From: an uncultured Poribacteria bacterium | Lineage (GTDB): Bacteria; Poribacteria; WGA-4E; WGA-3G | Reading direction: 5' to 3' | DNA: 64,000 nt | NCBI GenBank assembly: GCA_951828385.1 | Contig: OX639973.1 | Span: forward strand, 372,001-436,000 | Part shown: piece by piece, positions 43,467 through 51,060 of the stretch | How the letters are laid out: every line of letters begins with the position of its first letter | Numbering within the stretch: position 1 is the stretch's first letter | The notes under the pieces: model-generated | Told to the model about the DNA's origin: nothing | The model's database searches: none | What the model saw: only the letters and a program-made list of their open reading frames with translations | Made by a program: the position numbers and the translations under genes

Positions 43467-43665
43467 GTCAATATCAAGTTCGGATACGTCCAGGGTGATT
43501 TAGTTTTAAGAAATTCGCGGGCTTTATGCTTTTTGTTACAGATCCGGTGCGGTTAGAAACACGCACCTACCGGTCCTGGGGCCAAAATTGGACGAAAAAA
43601 CCGAGAACTAAATAGCCCTGCGGATACGTCAATCTCACCGGAGATAAGTTTGGAGAGGACCCAAT
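43467..43665 (-). pseudogene. Duplicated hsdS 3' end, split by a MITE
   Basis: Joined across the inserted element, the - strand encodes KLISGEIDVSELDID, nearly the same as KLISGEIDVSELDIN at the C-terminal end of the HsdS domain at 44280-44335. About 50 of 56 bases match. It begins just after the DUF5615 stop codon, so the DUF433-DUF5615 pair is bracketed by direct repeats of the hsdS tail. After the tail the frame runs without a stop toward the antitoxin-like start at 43415. Confidence 0.75.
43481..43630. mobile_element. 130-bp MITE with 10-bp target-site duplication
   Basis: The insert 43491-43620 has terminal inverted repeats starting CAGGGTGATTTAGTT and, read inward from the other end, CAGGGCTATTTAGTT (13 of 15 match, 15 of 20 when extended). 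It is flanked by exact copies of CGGATACGTC (43481-43490 and 43621-43630). The intact hsdS holds the same surroundings with one copy of this 10-mer and no insert. The middle carries GATCCGGTGCGGTTAG and CACCTACCGGTCCTGG, related to the repeats at 45994 and 50894. No transposase is encoded; it would be moved in trans. Confidence 0.85.
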
Positions 43666-43667
43666 CA

Positions 43668-44036
43668 CTAACTTGGCACTGGTCTCTGTCGGATGTCGTT
43701 TTCATTATGAACAACGAAAAAGTTTTCTGTCCAGTCTGATCGACTTTCCACTACGTTTGCCATAATTTGTGCTACCTCCGATGGTGAACGGTTATCACGG
43801 CGGACGCGGAATAGGATAACTCCAAAGGGAGCTTTCTGTTTGTTTCGGAAAATTAGACGGCCAAAATGTCCTTTGTCGGATGTGAGAAGCACCCTGCCTT
43901 CAGCAGTGGCACGGGAAAGCACCATTTGGTCATCAATCCCAGGCGTTTCTTCTTCTATCCATACGAGGTCATGTCCGCGAGAACGAAGCATTTCTACTTC
44001 TATTCTGTTGAAATTTTCATCTGCTAACAGACGCAC
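43668..44036 (-). CDS. DUF5615 PIN-like toxin
   Basis: 122 residues. DUF5615 proteins are PIN-like nucleases that pair with DUF433 antitoxins. Features are the opening RLLADENFNRIEVEMLRSRG with the acidic D-E-N, the conserved HDLVWIEEETPGIDD, and RVLLTSDKGHFGRL. The start overlaps the 3' end of the HsdS-DUF433 gene by 20 bases, so the antitoxin domain and toxin are translated in tandem, as in a normal DUF433-DUF5615 pair except that the antitoxin is fused to HsdS. Confidence 0.87.
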   Translation of the reverse strand: MRLLADENFNRIEVEMLRSRGHDLVWIEEETPGIDDQMVLSRATAEGRVLLTSDKGHFGRLIFRNKQKAPFGVILFRVRRDNRSPSEVAQIMANVVESRSDWTENFFVVHNENDIRQRPVPS

Positions 44037-45591
44037 GTTTCACCTTTTCTTGATACGCGCGACACGCCGCAATGTCTTCATGTACAACGCTGGGATAATT
44101 TTCAACAATATCTTTCTCGCTCCACCCTTGTTTTAGTAAACCAAGAATAAACGCAACAGCCAAACGCGTCCCTTTGATAACAGGTTTTCCACCGAGGATT
44201 TTTCCATCGGAATGCAAACGCTCTGTTAGCGGGTATGGAATGTATGTCCCACCTTTTGTTGGCTGTATTCCATTTATGTTAATGTCAAGTTCGGATACGT
44301 CAATTTCTCCGGAGATGAGTTTGGGGAGGAGGTGGTCGCGGGTTTGGCGGAGATTCTGATTTCTTCGTTTGAGAATTTCTGTTTTTTGAAATATGCCAGT
44401 GGTGAAGTCAGAGAATTGTTCACTTGTTTCAGGGTCAGCAACTGCAACTACTTTATTGTTAAGTTCTGTCCAATACCGCTTGTATTCTTTTGTTTCAACA
44501 AGACTGGAAATTAGAAAAAATAAATATCCAACCGGCGTTTTATCTTTGGCGATAAAAGGAACTACGTTGGGCCCAAGAGAGAAAGGAACAACCATTAATT
44601 GCATCTTACAAGTATGATCCCCAAAAATCACAATTGGGTCTCTTGAAGAAGCATTGTGATCCGGTTCATTATCATGAAAACCTAAAAAATCCGCACGAGA
44701 TTGGTCAACCACAATAATTTTACCTGTTTGATCAACATCAGTTTCTCTATATGTTTTACCCGCTTTTAGACGTTTAACTATCTCCTTTACCTTCTTTACC
44801 TCCCATCCTTGCGGTATCAGTCCCAGCGGCGATTCTACCATCGGGACGTTCTCATGTCCGGGGAATCGGAAGTGGACGAACCATTCTCGGTAGAGGGTCT
44901 GTGCCATATCTTCAAGGATTTTGATGCGGCGGGTGTTGTTTTCGATGAGGTCGTCGTAGGTGGAAAGGATAGCGGCGATTTTGCATTGGGTTGCAAGAGA
45001 ATAGGCTGGAATATGGATGTCTTCAACGGATGACAATATAGCGCGCTGCCGTCCTGATGCCCCAGTCATACTCTTGACAGCAGGATCCCGAATTATAGGG
45101 CTCAGAGCCAAGTAGAATACGTAAGTTGAGTCTGATACATTGGGCTTGCCACGAAAGATGAAGAACTCTGTTGATCCAAAACAAGGTTCATTACTTGTGT
45201 GTTTACATCGGACAATCTTTCCATTTTCTAAACAAGGCGTGATACGAGCAAAAAGCGTGTCCCCGAATTGAAACCGTGAGCCTCCGCCTTTGTAAACCCG
45301 TTTTTTTTGTGGTAAAACAAATCCATTGCCTGGGTTAACATCAGCCATTTCAATGTAAGGATATTCTTTTCCCTTCTCTAACCGGATGCGCGGATTAACC
45401 TCAACGAAATCGCCAAAACGCATTGTGTCTGCCATCTTATTTCCTCTTTTACGTGGCTTTAGGTTAACCTTAACTTCCACTTCATGAGTTTCGTCCCAAT
45501 AATCGGCAAGGCTATGTGTGTCCCAAAAATCGCCGATTTCTTCTGGTGTTGCATCAGGAGGCGGCATTGGATCTCGCTCTTTATTTTTCAT
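44017..45591 (-). CDS. hsdS: HsdS specificity subunit fused to an N-terminal antitoxin-like segment and a C-terminal DUF433 domain
   Basis: 524 residues in one frame. Residues about 8-45 (PPDATPEEIGDFWDTHSLAD, then YWDETHEVEVKVNLKPR) match the start of the CopG-antitoxin/BrnA-like family, which lacks its usual C-terminal part here. HsdS proper may begin at M53 (45435), with AGAGGA upstream. Two target recognition regions follow: about 57-210, and about 255-420 (opening WEVKKVKEIVKRLKAGKTYR). The usual HsdS end DHLLPKLISGEIDVSELDI is then joined to about 70 residues of DUF433 (LHSDGKILGGKPVIKGTRLA, then LLKQGWSEKDIVENYPSVV). DUF433 is the antitoxin of DUF5615, encoded by the overlapping next gene. 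The HsdM partner is at 46112. Confidence 0.85.
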   Translation of the reverse strand: MKNKERDPMPPPDATPEEIGDFWDTHSLADYWDETHEVEVKVNLKPRKRGNKMADTMRFGDFVEVNPRIRLEKGKEYPYIEMADVNPGNGFVLPQKKRVYKGGGSRFQFGDTLFARITPCLENGKIVRCKHTSNEPCFGSTEFFIFRGKPNVSDSTYVFYLALSPIIRDPAVKSMTGASGRQRAILSSVEDIHIPAYSLATQCKIAAILSTYDDLIENNTRRIKILEDMAQTLYREWFVHFRFPGHENVPMVESPLGLIPQGWEVKKVKEIVKRLKAGKTYRETDVDQTGKIIVVDQSRADFLGFHDNEPDHNASSRDPIVIFGDHTCKMQLMVVPFSLGPNVVPFIAKDKTPVGYLFFLISSLVETKEYKRYWTELNNKVVAVADPETSEQFSDFTTGIFQKTEILKRRNQNLRQTRDHLLPKLISGEIDVSELDININGIQPTKGGTYIPYPLTERLHSDGKILGGKPVIKGTRLAVAFILGLLKQGWSEKDIVENYPSVVHEDIAACRAYQEKVKRASVSR

Positions 45592-45689
45592 ATTTTTATT
45601 ATACCCTATTTCCCAGAATCTTTGCCAGATTGTTGCAATGTCTTAGCAGTGCTAAACAAATACCACTCCATAGGTGTCAATTTAGTCCC

Positions 45690-45928
45690 GTAGGTTGGGT
45701 TGAACGGTGTTGAGAAGGTATATGTCGGGGTGCCAATACCCTCAAATCCAACCTATCGTCCTATACATCCAAAAACGCAGTGAAACCCAACTTGAGACCC
45801 GTAGATGTCCGGAAACCGCAAAGATGTTGGGTTTCTCTCGGTTTTCTGTTTGTCGTGCCATCTATGGGACAGGCTGAGTCTTGTGGTACTTTTCAGGGTT
45901 TGGGGAGTATCCGTTCAACCTAACGGAA
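45690..45928. repeat. TIR-bounded dispersed repeat, copy B (inverted relative to 23661)
   Basis: It starts GTAGGTTGGGTTGAACGG, identical to the outer 18 bases of the element at 23661, and ends with CCGTTCAACCTAACGG, a decayed form of the other end. The interior AGTGAAACCCAACTT and TTGGGTTTCTCTCGGTTTTC aligns with the reverse complement of copy A, and the length is about the same. Together with the next repeat it fills most of the 520 bases between hsdS and hsdM. Confidence 0.68.
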
Positions 45929-45993
45929 ACACCCAAGCAAAAACACCTACGGGACTGAAGAGGTTTTTGAAGTCTTCAATATTTCTGCGTAGA

Positions 45994-46062
45994 ATCCGGT
46001 TCGGTTAGGAATGCAGGTCGCATTTGGGCGTGTACGCCGCAAAACCGAACCTACCGGACCTG
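45994..46062. repeat. Palindromic repeat, family C copy 1
   Basis: TCCGGTTCGGTT on the left and AACCGAACCTACCGGA on the right form an imperfect inverted pair around ATGCAGGTCGCATTTGGGCG and TGTACGCCGC. The same phrases recur at 50721, 50894 and 50985, and a related core sits inside the MITE at 43491. It has no coding role that I can see. Confidence 0.65.
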
Positions 46063-46111
46063 GGAACCGAGACGGTTGTTGCAGAAATTAAAAGTTTATC
46101 CGACAGGTTTC

Positions 46112-47671
46112 TTAATCTTCCAAAATCTTTGCAACATTCTCAGCGATGCGTTCCTCGAGTTGATGTGCTTCAGCATTTAGTACCGCTAATTCCTCGTTGA
46201 GCTGCGTAAATCGTTCGGTGAAGTCGAAATCATCGGTTGTCTGTTCATCAACCCCGACATAGCGTCCGGGGTTCAGACTCCAGCCTTGTGACTCAATCTC
46301 GGCAATCGTAGCGACCTTGCAAAGCCCGGGAACATCACTGTATTCTGTATCGGGGAATTTTGAGGCGAAGAAATCTGCACTGTCGTGTTGATTCTCTGGT
46401 GCTTCTCCGCGATAGCACCTGACGATGTTTGCGAGGAATTCAAGTTGTCCGGGTGTGAATTCCCGATGTGCGCGGCTCACTTGCTGATAGAGATGGCGTG
46501 CATCAATGAACAAGACTTTATCGTGTCTATCGCACTCCCGTTTGGATTTATCAAAAAACCAAAGGGTACAAGGCAGCGTAACGGTATAGAAGAAATTGGA
46601 AGCGATGCTGACGATGACATCGACTGCCCCCGATTCGATAATCTGGCGGCGGATGTCGAGTTCAGAGGCGCGGGCATCGGCGGCGGAGTTCGCCATGACG
46701 AAACCTGCGCGTCCAGATTCTGAGAGCGAACTATAGAACAGTTGTATCCAAAGGTAGTTGGCATTATCAACGCGAGGCATACCGAAGGGAAATCGGGGAT
46801 CGTCTTTGATGCGTTCTCTGTCTACGCGATCGACGTTGAAGGGTGGATTTGCCATCACAAAATCAAACCTACCGAAGCAGTTGTGCGGATCCTCATAGTA
46901 ACTATTTGCCTGTTTGATATCGCCTTCAAGCGCATGAACGGCGAGATTCATCTTACACAACCTGATAGTTTCGGCGACGCGTTCAACGCCGTAAATGCTG
47001 ATGTCTCCGGGGTTACCATTTTTCTTGTGGTTGCTAATGAACGCTGCACTCTGGACGAACATGCCACCGGAGCCACACGCGGGATCAAGGATGCGCCCGT
47101 GAAAGGGTTGTATAATCTCAACGATGAGTTTGACGAGCGAAGTCGGCGTGAAGAATTCACCACCGCGTTGCCCCTCGCTCATGGCGAAATTGCCGAGGAA
47201 GTACTCATAAACTTTCCCGAAAGCATCTCCTTCAATGTCCATAGGAATCTGTTCCATGATACGGAGGAGTTCAAGGAGTGTGCTCTTTTCGAGACGATTG
47301 TACGTCTTCGGTAGGACACCATCGACCTGTGAATTTTCTGTCTCTATTGCCTTCATAGCGTCTGTGACGGCTTGTCCGATGTTTTCACCTTCTGGCAAAT
47401 TCAGTAGGTATTGAAAACGTGAATGCTCCGGCAGATAAAGTACACAGCGGGCTTGACATTCCATTCTCAGGTCGGGATGCCTGCGGCTGTTTGGATCGGC
47501 TTCGCTGCTGATTTCTTGTTCAGCCTGTGTAAATTTGTGATTGGCGTATCGTAAGAAGATAAGACCGAGGACAGGTGTTGAGTATTCGGATGCCTTAAGA
47601 CGTGAATTGGCTCTGAGTTCATCGGCAGCACTCCAGAGCCTATTTTCGATGTCGGTGAGATTGGTGTTCAT
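46112..47671 (-). CDS. hsdM: Type I restriction-modification DNA methyltransferase subunit (second system)
   Basis: 519 residues. HsdM_N occupies about 5-150 and the methyltransferase domain about 155-420. SAM motif I is [10 protein letters not shown] at 196-205 and catalytic motif IV NPPF at 275-278, so N6-adenine methylation is expected. The C-terminal coiled helix ([20 protein letters not shown]) contacts HsdS. It differs from the HsdM at 12164 and belongs to a different type I family. Its genetic partners are the fused hsdS at 44017 and the truncated hsdR at 39542, so it can act at most as a methylase. Confidence 0.94.
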   Translation of the reverse strand: MNTNLTDIENRLWSAADELRANSRLKASEYSTPVLGLIFLRYANHKFTQAEQEISSEADPNSRRHPDLRMECQARCVLYLPEHSRFQYLLNLPEGENIGQAVTDAMKAIETENSQVDGVLPKTYNRLEKSTLLELLRIMEQIPMDIEGDAFGKVYEYFLGNFAMSEGQRGGEFFTPTSLVKLIVEIIQPFHGRILDPACGSGGMFVQSAAFISNHKKNGNPGDISIYGVERVAETIRLCKMNLAVHALEGDIKQANSYYEDPHNCFGRFDFVMANPPFNVDRVDRERIKDDPRFPFGMPRVDNANYLWIQLFYSSLSESGRAGFVMANSAADARASELDIRRQIIESGAVDVIVSIASNFFYTVTLPCTLWFFDKSKRECDRHDKVLFIDARHLYQQVSRAHREFTPGQLEFLANIVRCYRGEAPENQHDSADFFASKFPDTEYSDVPGLCKVATIAEIESQGWSLNPGRYVGVDEQTTDDFDFTERFTQLNEELAVLNAEAHQLEERIAENVAKILED

Positions 47672-47679
47672 GATGTCTG

Positions 47680-48228
47680 TTATTTACTCCTTGTCTGAAA
47701 TGGAAATTGTTCTGCGACGACGAATCGGTCATCTGTTTCAGGTGAACGGTAGATGAGACTGATCGCTGCCATTTCACACTGTATCGGTTGCCATTCAGTT
47801 TGGAGTCGCTGTTGTTCGGTATGGAGAGAACGAGACTGAAATTGTCCAACCGAGAGGTGTGGATGGAAGCCACCGGCAAATCGTGCTGTATCATCGTAGT
47901 CGGGAAGATGTTGCAATAGGAGGCTGTGTAATCGAACGATTTCGTTTTCGGGTTCTGGAACGAGGAACATTGTACACGATTTACGGTGTTTGAACGCGTC
48001 AAAGCGTGCGAGTTGAATGGAAAAAGGTGACATCTGTTGTGCGGCTTTTGCGAGTGCGGGCGCGATTCCTGTGAAATCGCGATGTTCTGCGAATGGATAG
48101 AGCAGCGTTATATGGGGCATCCATCGCTTGAAGTTCCGGTCGTGAATCTGCCGGATGGCTTGGATAGGTGGTTGCGCGGCTTCCGGTGGGATGAGGACAA
48201 CGGCTGTGGTGTGGGTTTTATTAGGCAT
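47680..48228 (-). CDS. 2'-5' RNA ligase-like 2H phosphoesterase
   Basis: 182 residues from the ATG at 48228 (an upstream start at 48270 would overlap the SDR gene). The 2H family has two H-x-(S/T)-x motifs that hydrolyse cyclic phosphates or join 2'-5' linkages. Both are visible: [12 protein letters not shown] (HIT) and [12 protein letters not shown] (HLS), about 85 residues apart, within a compact two-lobed domain opening [20 protein letters not shown]. Members include LigT/ThpR. It is between hsdM and the SDR genes on the same strand; no ribosome site stands out. Physiological substrate unknown. Confidence 0.8.
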   Translation of the reverse strand: MPNKTHTTAVVLIPPEAAQPPIQAIRQIHDRNFKRWMPHITLLYPFAEHRDFTGIAPALAKAAQQMSPFSIQLARFDAFKHRKSCTMFLVPEPENEIVRLHSLLLQHLPDYDDTARFAGGFHPHLSVGQFQSRSLHTEQQRLQTEWQPIQCEMAAISLIYRSPETDDRFVVAEQFPFQTRSK

Positions 48229-48248
48229 ATTGTGAATGGTAGAGGAAA

Positions 48249-49046
48249 TTAGCCGACGGACATTCCCCAACGGCCGCCATCAACGTGTATCGTCTGTCCT
48301 GTGATATAGGAAGCATCGTCACTGAGGAGGAAAGTGATCGCGGCGGCGACCTCTTCCGGTTTGGCAAGCCGTTTCATGATACACGAGGAAATCGTTAATT
48401 CCTCTAACGCCTTTTTTTGAGCAGCGGGATCCGACGCGCCACCGTAGTGCATCTCGGTAACGATCCAGCCCGGTGCGACAGCATTAACCCGTATACCGTA
48501 TTCTACAAACTCATAAGCCATTGTCTTGGTTACAGAGACTAATCCTGCCTTAATCGCATCGTAGATCCACTGCCCCGGTCTACCCAGGAATCCAGCTTCC
48601 GATGAGAGATTGACGATAGCGGCACCTTCCTGTTTCAAAAGCGGTAGTAGATGTTGTGTAATCAACACCCATCCTCGGAGACCAATCGCTGTTTCGGGTT
48701 CCCAATTCGGCAGCCATGCACCGTCTTCAATTTTGCCGGTTCTCAAAATAGCGGCATTGTTGACGAGGACGTGCAGCGCGGAAAACTTTTCGGTGACAGC
48801 ACGTGCAGCGGCGATAACGCTTTCATCGTCAGCAAGATCGACCTCTATGTAGGTCGCTTTACCACCCACTGCCTCAATTTTGGCAACTGTCTCATGCGCC
48901 ATTTCTGCGTTGTTGTCAGCAATGATGACGTGGGCACCTTCAGCCGAAAGACGGTTCGCGATCGCTCTACCGATGCCGGAGGCACCGCCTGTTATTAATG
49001 CGATTTTATCTGTGAAACGGATTGTTCCCCATGGGTTTGTTTGCAT
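48249..49046 (-). CDS. Short-chain dehydrogenase/reductase
   Basis: 265 residues of the classical SDR family. The NAD(P) motif is TGGASGIG near 18-25, the NNAAI motif is present (HVLVNNAAIL) and the catalytic set is a serine (NLSSEAGF) and YDAIKAG (Y-x-x-x-K). The C-terminal SYITGQTIHVDGGRWG is typical of the family. The substrate is not known. Another SDR lies upstream on the same strand about 94 bases away; the two are paralogs. Confidence 0.92.
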   Translation of the reverse strand: MQTNPWGTIRFTDKIALITGGASGIGRAIANRLSAEGAHVIIADNNAEMAHETVAKIEAVGGKATYIEVDLADDESVIAAARAVTEKFSALHVLVNNAAILRTGKIEDGAWLPNWEPETAIGLRGWVLITQHLLPLLKQEGAAIVNLSSEAGFLGRPGQWIYDAIKAGLVSVTKTMAYEFVEYGIRVNAVAPGWIVTEMHYGGASDPAAQKKALEELTISSCIMKRLAKPEEVAAAITFLLSDDASYITGQTIHVDGGRWGMSVG

Positions 49047-49140
49047 GCGTAGTTTCCTTTGATTGGGCTGTCAGAAGTCGCGAGCGCGGGAAAAACACCC
49101 TAAGCAAAAACATTCGCTCCTACAGAAGATATGCAATCCT

Positions 49141-49914
49141 CTATACGCCTGCGGCGAAGCCTCCATCGACAAGCAAGGAGGCACCGGTGATCCATTCTGC
49201 GTCGTCGGAGGCGAGGAAGACAGCGGCACGTCCGATGTCTCTCGGTAGACCGAAACGCGGCAAAGCGGTCTTTTCTAACGCCTCTTCAATCTGTTCTGGC
49301 GTGAGATAGTCTTGGATAGCTGTCTCAATATAACCGGGACAGATGGCGTTGACGGTTATCCCGTCCTGTCCGATTTCTAAAGCGGTATCCCGAACCATAT
49401 TGACGACAGCGGCTTTCGCGGGGGCATACGCGGGACCTGCGCCGCCTCCATAGGCATGGACAGAGGCGATCTGGATAATCCTTCCAAAATTCGACTGCTT
49501 TAGATGTGGAATAGCGAGTTTCGTCGCCACGAAAACGCCGCGAAGGTTGACCCCTACAACTTTGTCCCAGTCAGCGATAGAGATTTCTTGTGCACCACCC
49601 GGGATGTGGATACCGGCGTTGTTGATGAGAATATCAAGTCCGCCGAAGTGGTCAACGGTTTGCTGGATTGCGTGCGCGACTTGTGATACGTCGGCGACAT
49701 CGGTTTGGCGGAATATACCCTGCGCGCCGAGTTTTTCGATCTCAGTGACGGTTGGGGTTGTAACATCGGTTTCGTGATATTTGCCGCGAAGGGGTGTCTC
49801 TTGCTTATCTACGACCGCGACACACGCGCCCTCACGGGCGAACTCAAGTGCGATGCCGCGCCCGATGCCTGAACTCCCGCCGGTTACAATGCAAACACGA
49901 TCCTTGAGTAGCAT
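49141..49914 (-). CDS. Short-chain dehydrogenase/reductase
   Basis: 257 residues from the ATG at 49914 behind GAAAGAGG. It shows CIVTGGSSGIGRGIALEFAR (dinucleotide motif), NNAGIHIPGG, a serine in IQIASVHAYGG and the Y-x-x-x-K motif as YAPAKAA. The end WITGASLLVDGGFAAG is the standard SDR C-terminus. It is distinct from its downstream paralog at 48249, especially in the N-terminal loop around residue 40. The substrate could be a sugar alcohol or a 3-oxoacyl compound; it is not determined. Confidence 0.92.
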   Translation of the reverse strand: MLLKDRVCIVTGGSSGIGRGIALEFAREGACVAVVDKQETPLRGKYHETDVTTPTVTEIEKLGAQGIFRQTDVADVSQVAHAIQQTVDHFGGLDILINNAGIHIPGGAQEISIADWDKVVGVNLRGVFVATKLAIPHLKQSNFGRIIQIASVHAYGGGAGPAYAPAKAAVVNMVRDTALEIGQDGITVNAICPGYIETAIQDYLTPEQIEEALEKTALPRFGLPRDIGRAAVFLASDDAEWITGASLLVDGGFAAGV

Positions 49915-49947
49915 TAGCCTCTTTCTCCCCAAAGCAAACAGACATCG

Positions 49948-50274
49948 TTACGTAACAAAAACTCGCCGGTAGCTGGCTGTTTTGTCCGAAGGCTTAACAT
50001 GAATTTCAACCTTGCGGTTCAGCCGCTTCAGAATCATTAGCAACCGCTCCACGGTGAAATCAAAATCCATTTCTTTCAAGCGGGACACATCAGACGGATC
50101 GAGTCCAAAGCGTGCTTCTGCTTTTGCTGGTGTTAGCTTTTGCTCCTCAAGAAGATGGTGGATTGCGAAGGCAAGATCTACCCTTAACTGTTCGTATTCC
50201 GCTTCTTCCTCAGAGAAACCGATATCCAAAAACACATTCCCAGAACTCTCCTCAATTTTTATTTTCTCACTCAT
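49948..50274 (-). CDS. HigA/XRE-type antitoxin
   Basis: 108 residues. An N-terminal arm (EESSGNVFLDIGFSEEEAE) precedes a helix-turn-helix of the XRE/COG5606 type: QKLTPAKAEARFGLDPSDVSRLKE, followed by DFTVERLLMILKRLNRKVEI. In the usual role it binds DNA and neutralises the partner RelE-like toxin. The toxin gene lies directly upstream on the same strand and overlaps by 8 bases, giving the toxin-first order of HigBA systems. Confidence 0.88.
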   Translation of the reverse strand: MSEKIKIEESSGNVFLDIGFSEEEAEYEQLRVDLAFAIHHLLEEQKLTPAKAEARFGLDPSDVSRLKEMDFDFTVERLLMILKRLNRKVEIHVKPSDKTASYRRVFVT

Positions 50275-50623
50275 TTGTTGCCTCCATCTCTCGCGCCATT
50301 CTCAGACGCTGTTTAATCAAGTCAATTTCCCTTTTGGGTGTGCTAATGCCACGGGTGGATTTCTTCTGAAATGCATGAAGCACATAGATGTTCTCGCCAA
50401 TCTTAACAGTATAAACCGCACGGTAGGTGTTCGTATCGTAACGAGTAGCGATCTCAAATACGCCTGAACCCACTCCCCTTAGCGGTTTGGCATTCTGGTG
50501 TTTACCTCCGATTTGAGCAATACGTAACGCTTCACCTACTGCTGCTTTAACGGGTTTGGGGAAACGCCGTAATTGGTCACGAGAATCTCCAACCCATTTC
50601 ACATCTTTCATCGCTTGATCCAA
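50267..50623 (-). CDS. HigB/RelE-like toxin (Gp49 family)
   Basis: 118 residues from a TTG at 50623 behind AAGAGG; an internal ATG is possible. The RelE/HigB fold is suggested by RRFPKPVKAAVGEALRIAQ, then AKPLRGVGSGVFEIATRYDT, TYRAVYTVKIGENIYVLHAF and QKKSTRGI, matching the Gp49/HigB family of ribosome-dependent mRNases or a near relative. It overlaps the antitoxin gene. The upstream region carries an hsdM-like fragment and a TATAAT at the same place. Confidence 0.87.
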   Translation of the reverse strand: MDQAMKDVKWVGDSRDQLRRFPKPVKAAVGEALRIAQIGGKHQNAKPLRGVGSGVFEIATRYDTNTYRAVYTVKIGENIYVLHAFQKKSTRGISTPKREIDLIKQRLRMAREMEATNE

Positions 50624-50641
50624 AATTCCACCTCTTTTATA

Positions 50642-50690
50642 TTATACCGTATCCTCCAAAATTCTCGCAACATTTTCAGGGATACGTGGG
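50642..50690 (-). pseudogene. Fossil of an hsdM 3' end before higB
   Basis: The - strand encodes RIPENVARILEDTV followed by a stop, close to [12 protein letters not shown] at the C-terminus of HsdM at 46112. It lies directly before the HigB start. The stop codon overlaps a TATAAT. It suggests that the TA pair was inserted behind an hsdM that is now gone. Confidence 0.5.
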
Positions 50691-50720
50691 TATGTAAATA
50701 TTTTGTCAATTGTTGTCTGA

Positions 50721-51050
50721 ATGCAGATCGCATTTGGGTGAGTACGTCGCAAATCACGGATTTTCTCGGATTGGGAAATACGGGTTTTCCACAGACTAAC
50801 AGTCTATGCTACAACAGAGACCTGCCACAGACTAACAGTCTATGCTACAGGGCGGGATTCAAGAGGGTTTTGAAGTCTTCAAAGTTTCCGCGTAGTATCC
50901 GGTTCGGTTAGGAATGCAGGTCGCAAATGTAAAGCTAAGACAAATTTTGCCGCGTGTGGGCAAAATTTGGGCGTGTACGCCGCTATGCACGTCGCATCTG
51001 GGCGTGTACGCCGCAAAAACCGAACCTACCGGACCTGGGCCTGAGACGTA
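50721..51050. repeat. Repeat cluster of family C between higB and lptD
   Basis: The 30-base theme ATGCAGGTCGCATTTGGGCG-TGTACGCCGC occurs at 50721-50753 (diverged) and 50985-51017, with a partial copy at 50912. A second full-type copy of the family begins at 50894 (TATCCGGTTCGGTTAGG) and ends CCGAACCTACCGGACCTGGG near 51038. A perfect hairpin, AAATTTTGCC with GGCAAAATTT around a seven-base loop (50942-50968), lies inside. Between 50789 and 50849 a 36-base unit is repeated. There is no gene in this region. Confidence 0.6.
50789..50849. repeat. 36-bp tandem repeat
   Basis: The phrase CCACAGACTAACAGTCTATG-CTACA appears at 50789 and again at 50825, 36 bases apart, with intervening ACAGAGACCTG. 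It is within the higB-lptD repeat cluster and has no coding meaning I can see. The core CAGACTAACAGTCTATG contains a short inverted pair, AGACT with AGTCT. Confidence 0.6.
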
Positions 51051-51060
51051 GGGTCAAACA

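Noticed and set aside
45599-45640. Second hsdM tail fragment upstream of the antitoxin-HsdS fusion gene
   Set aside because: The similarity is limited to LAKILG and nearby residues, too short to list as a separate feature; it is mentioned only as support for the pattern at 50642.
45805-46008. 67-residue open frame between hsdS and hsdM
   Set aside because: It lies inside the 240-bp element and family C repeat, and lacks a ribosome site.
46742-47314. 190-residue antisense frame opposite hsdM
   Set aside because: It is a shadow of the strongly conserved hsdM coding strand and has no family features or ribosome site.
50789-50849. Possible CRISPR array from the repeated 25-base phrase
   Set aside because: Only two copies, no varied spacer of normal length and no cas genes in the window.
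50573-50911. 112-residue open frame across the higB-lptD gap on the + strand
   Set aside because: It runs through the repeat cluster and antisense to higB, and its end shares a phrase with another frame at 45805. It reflects the repeats, not a gene.
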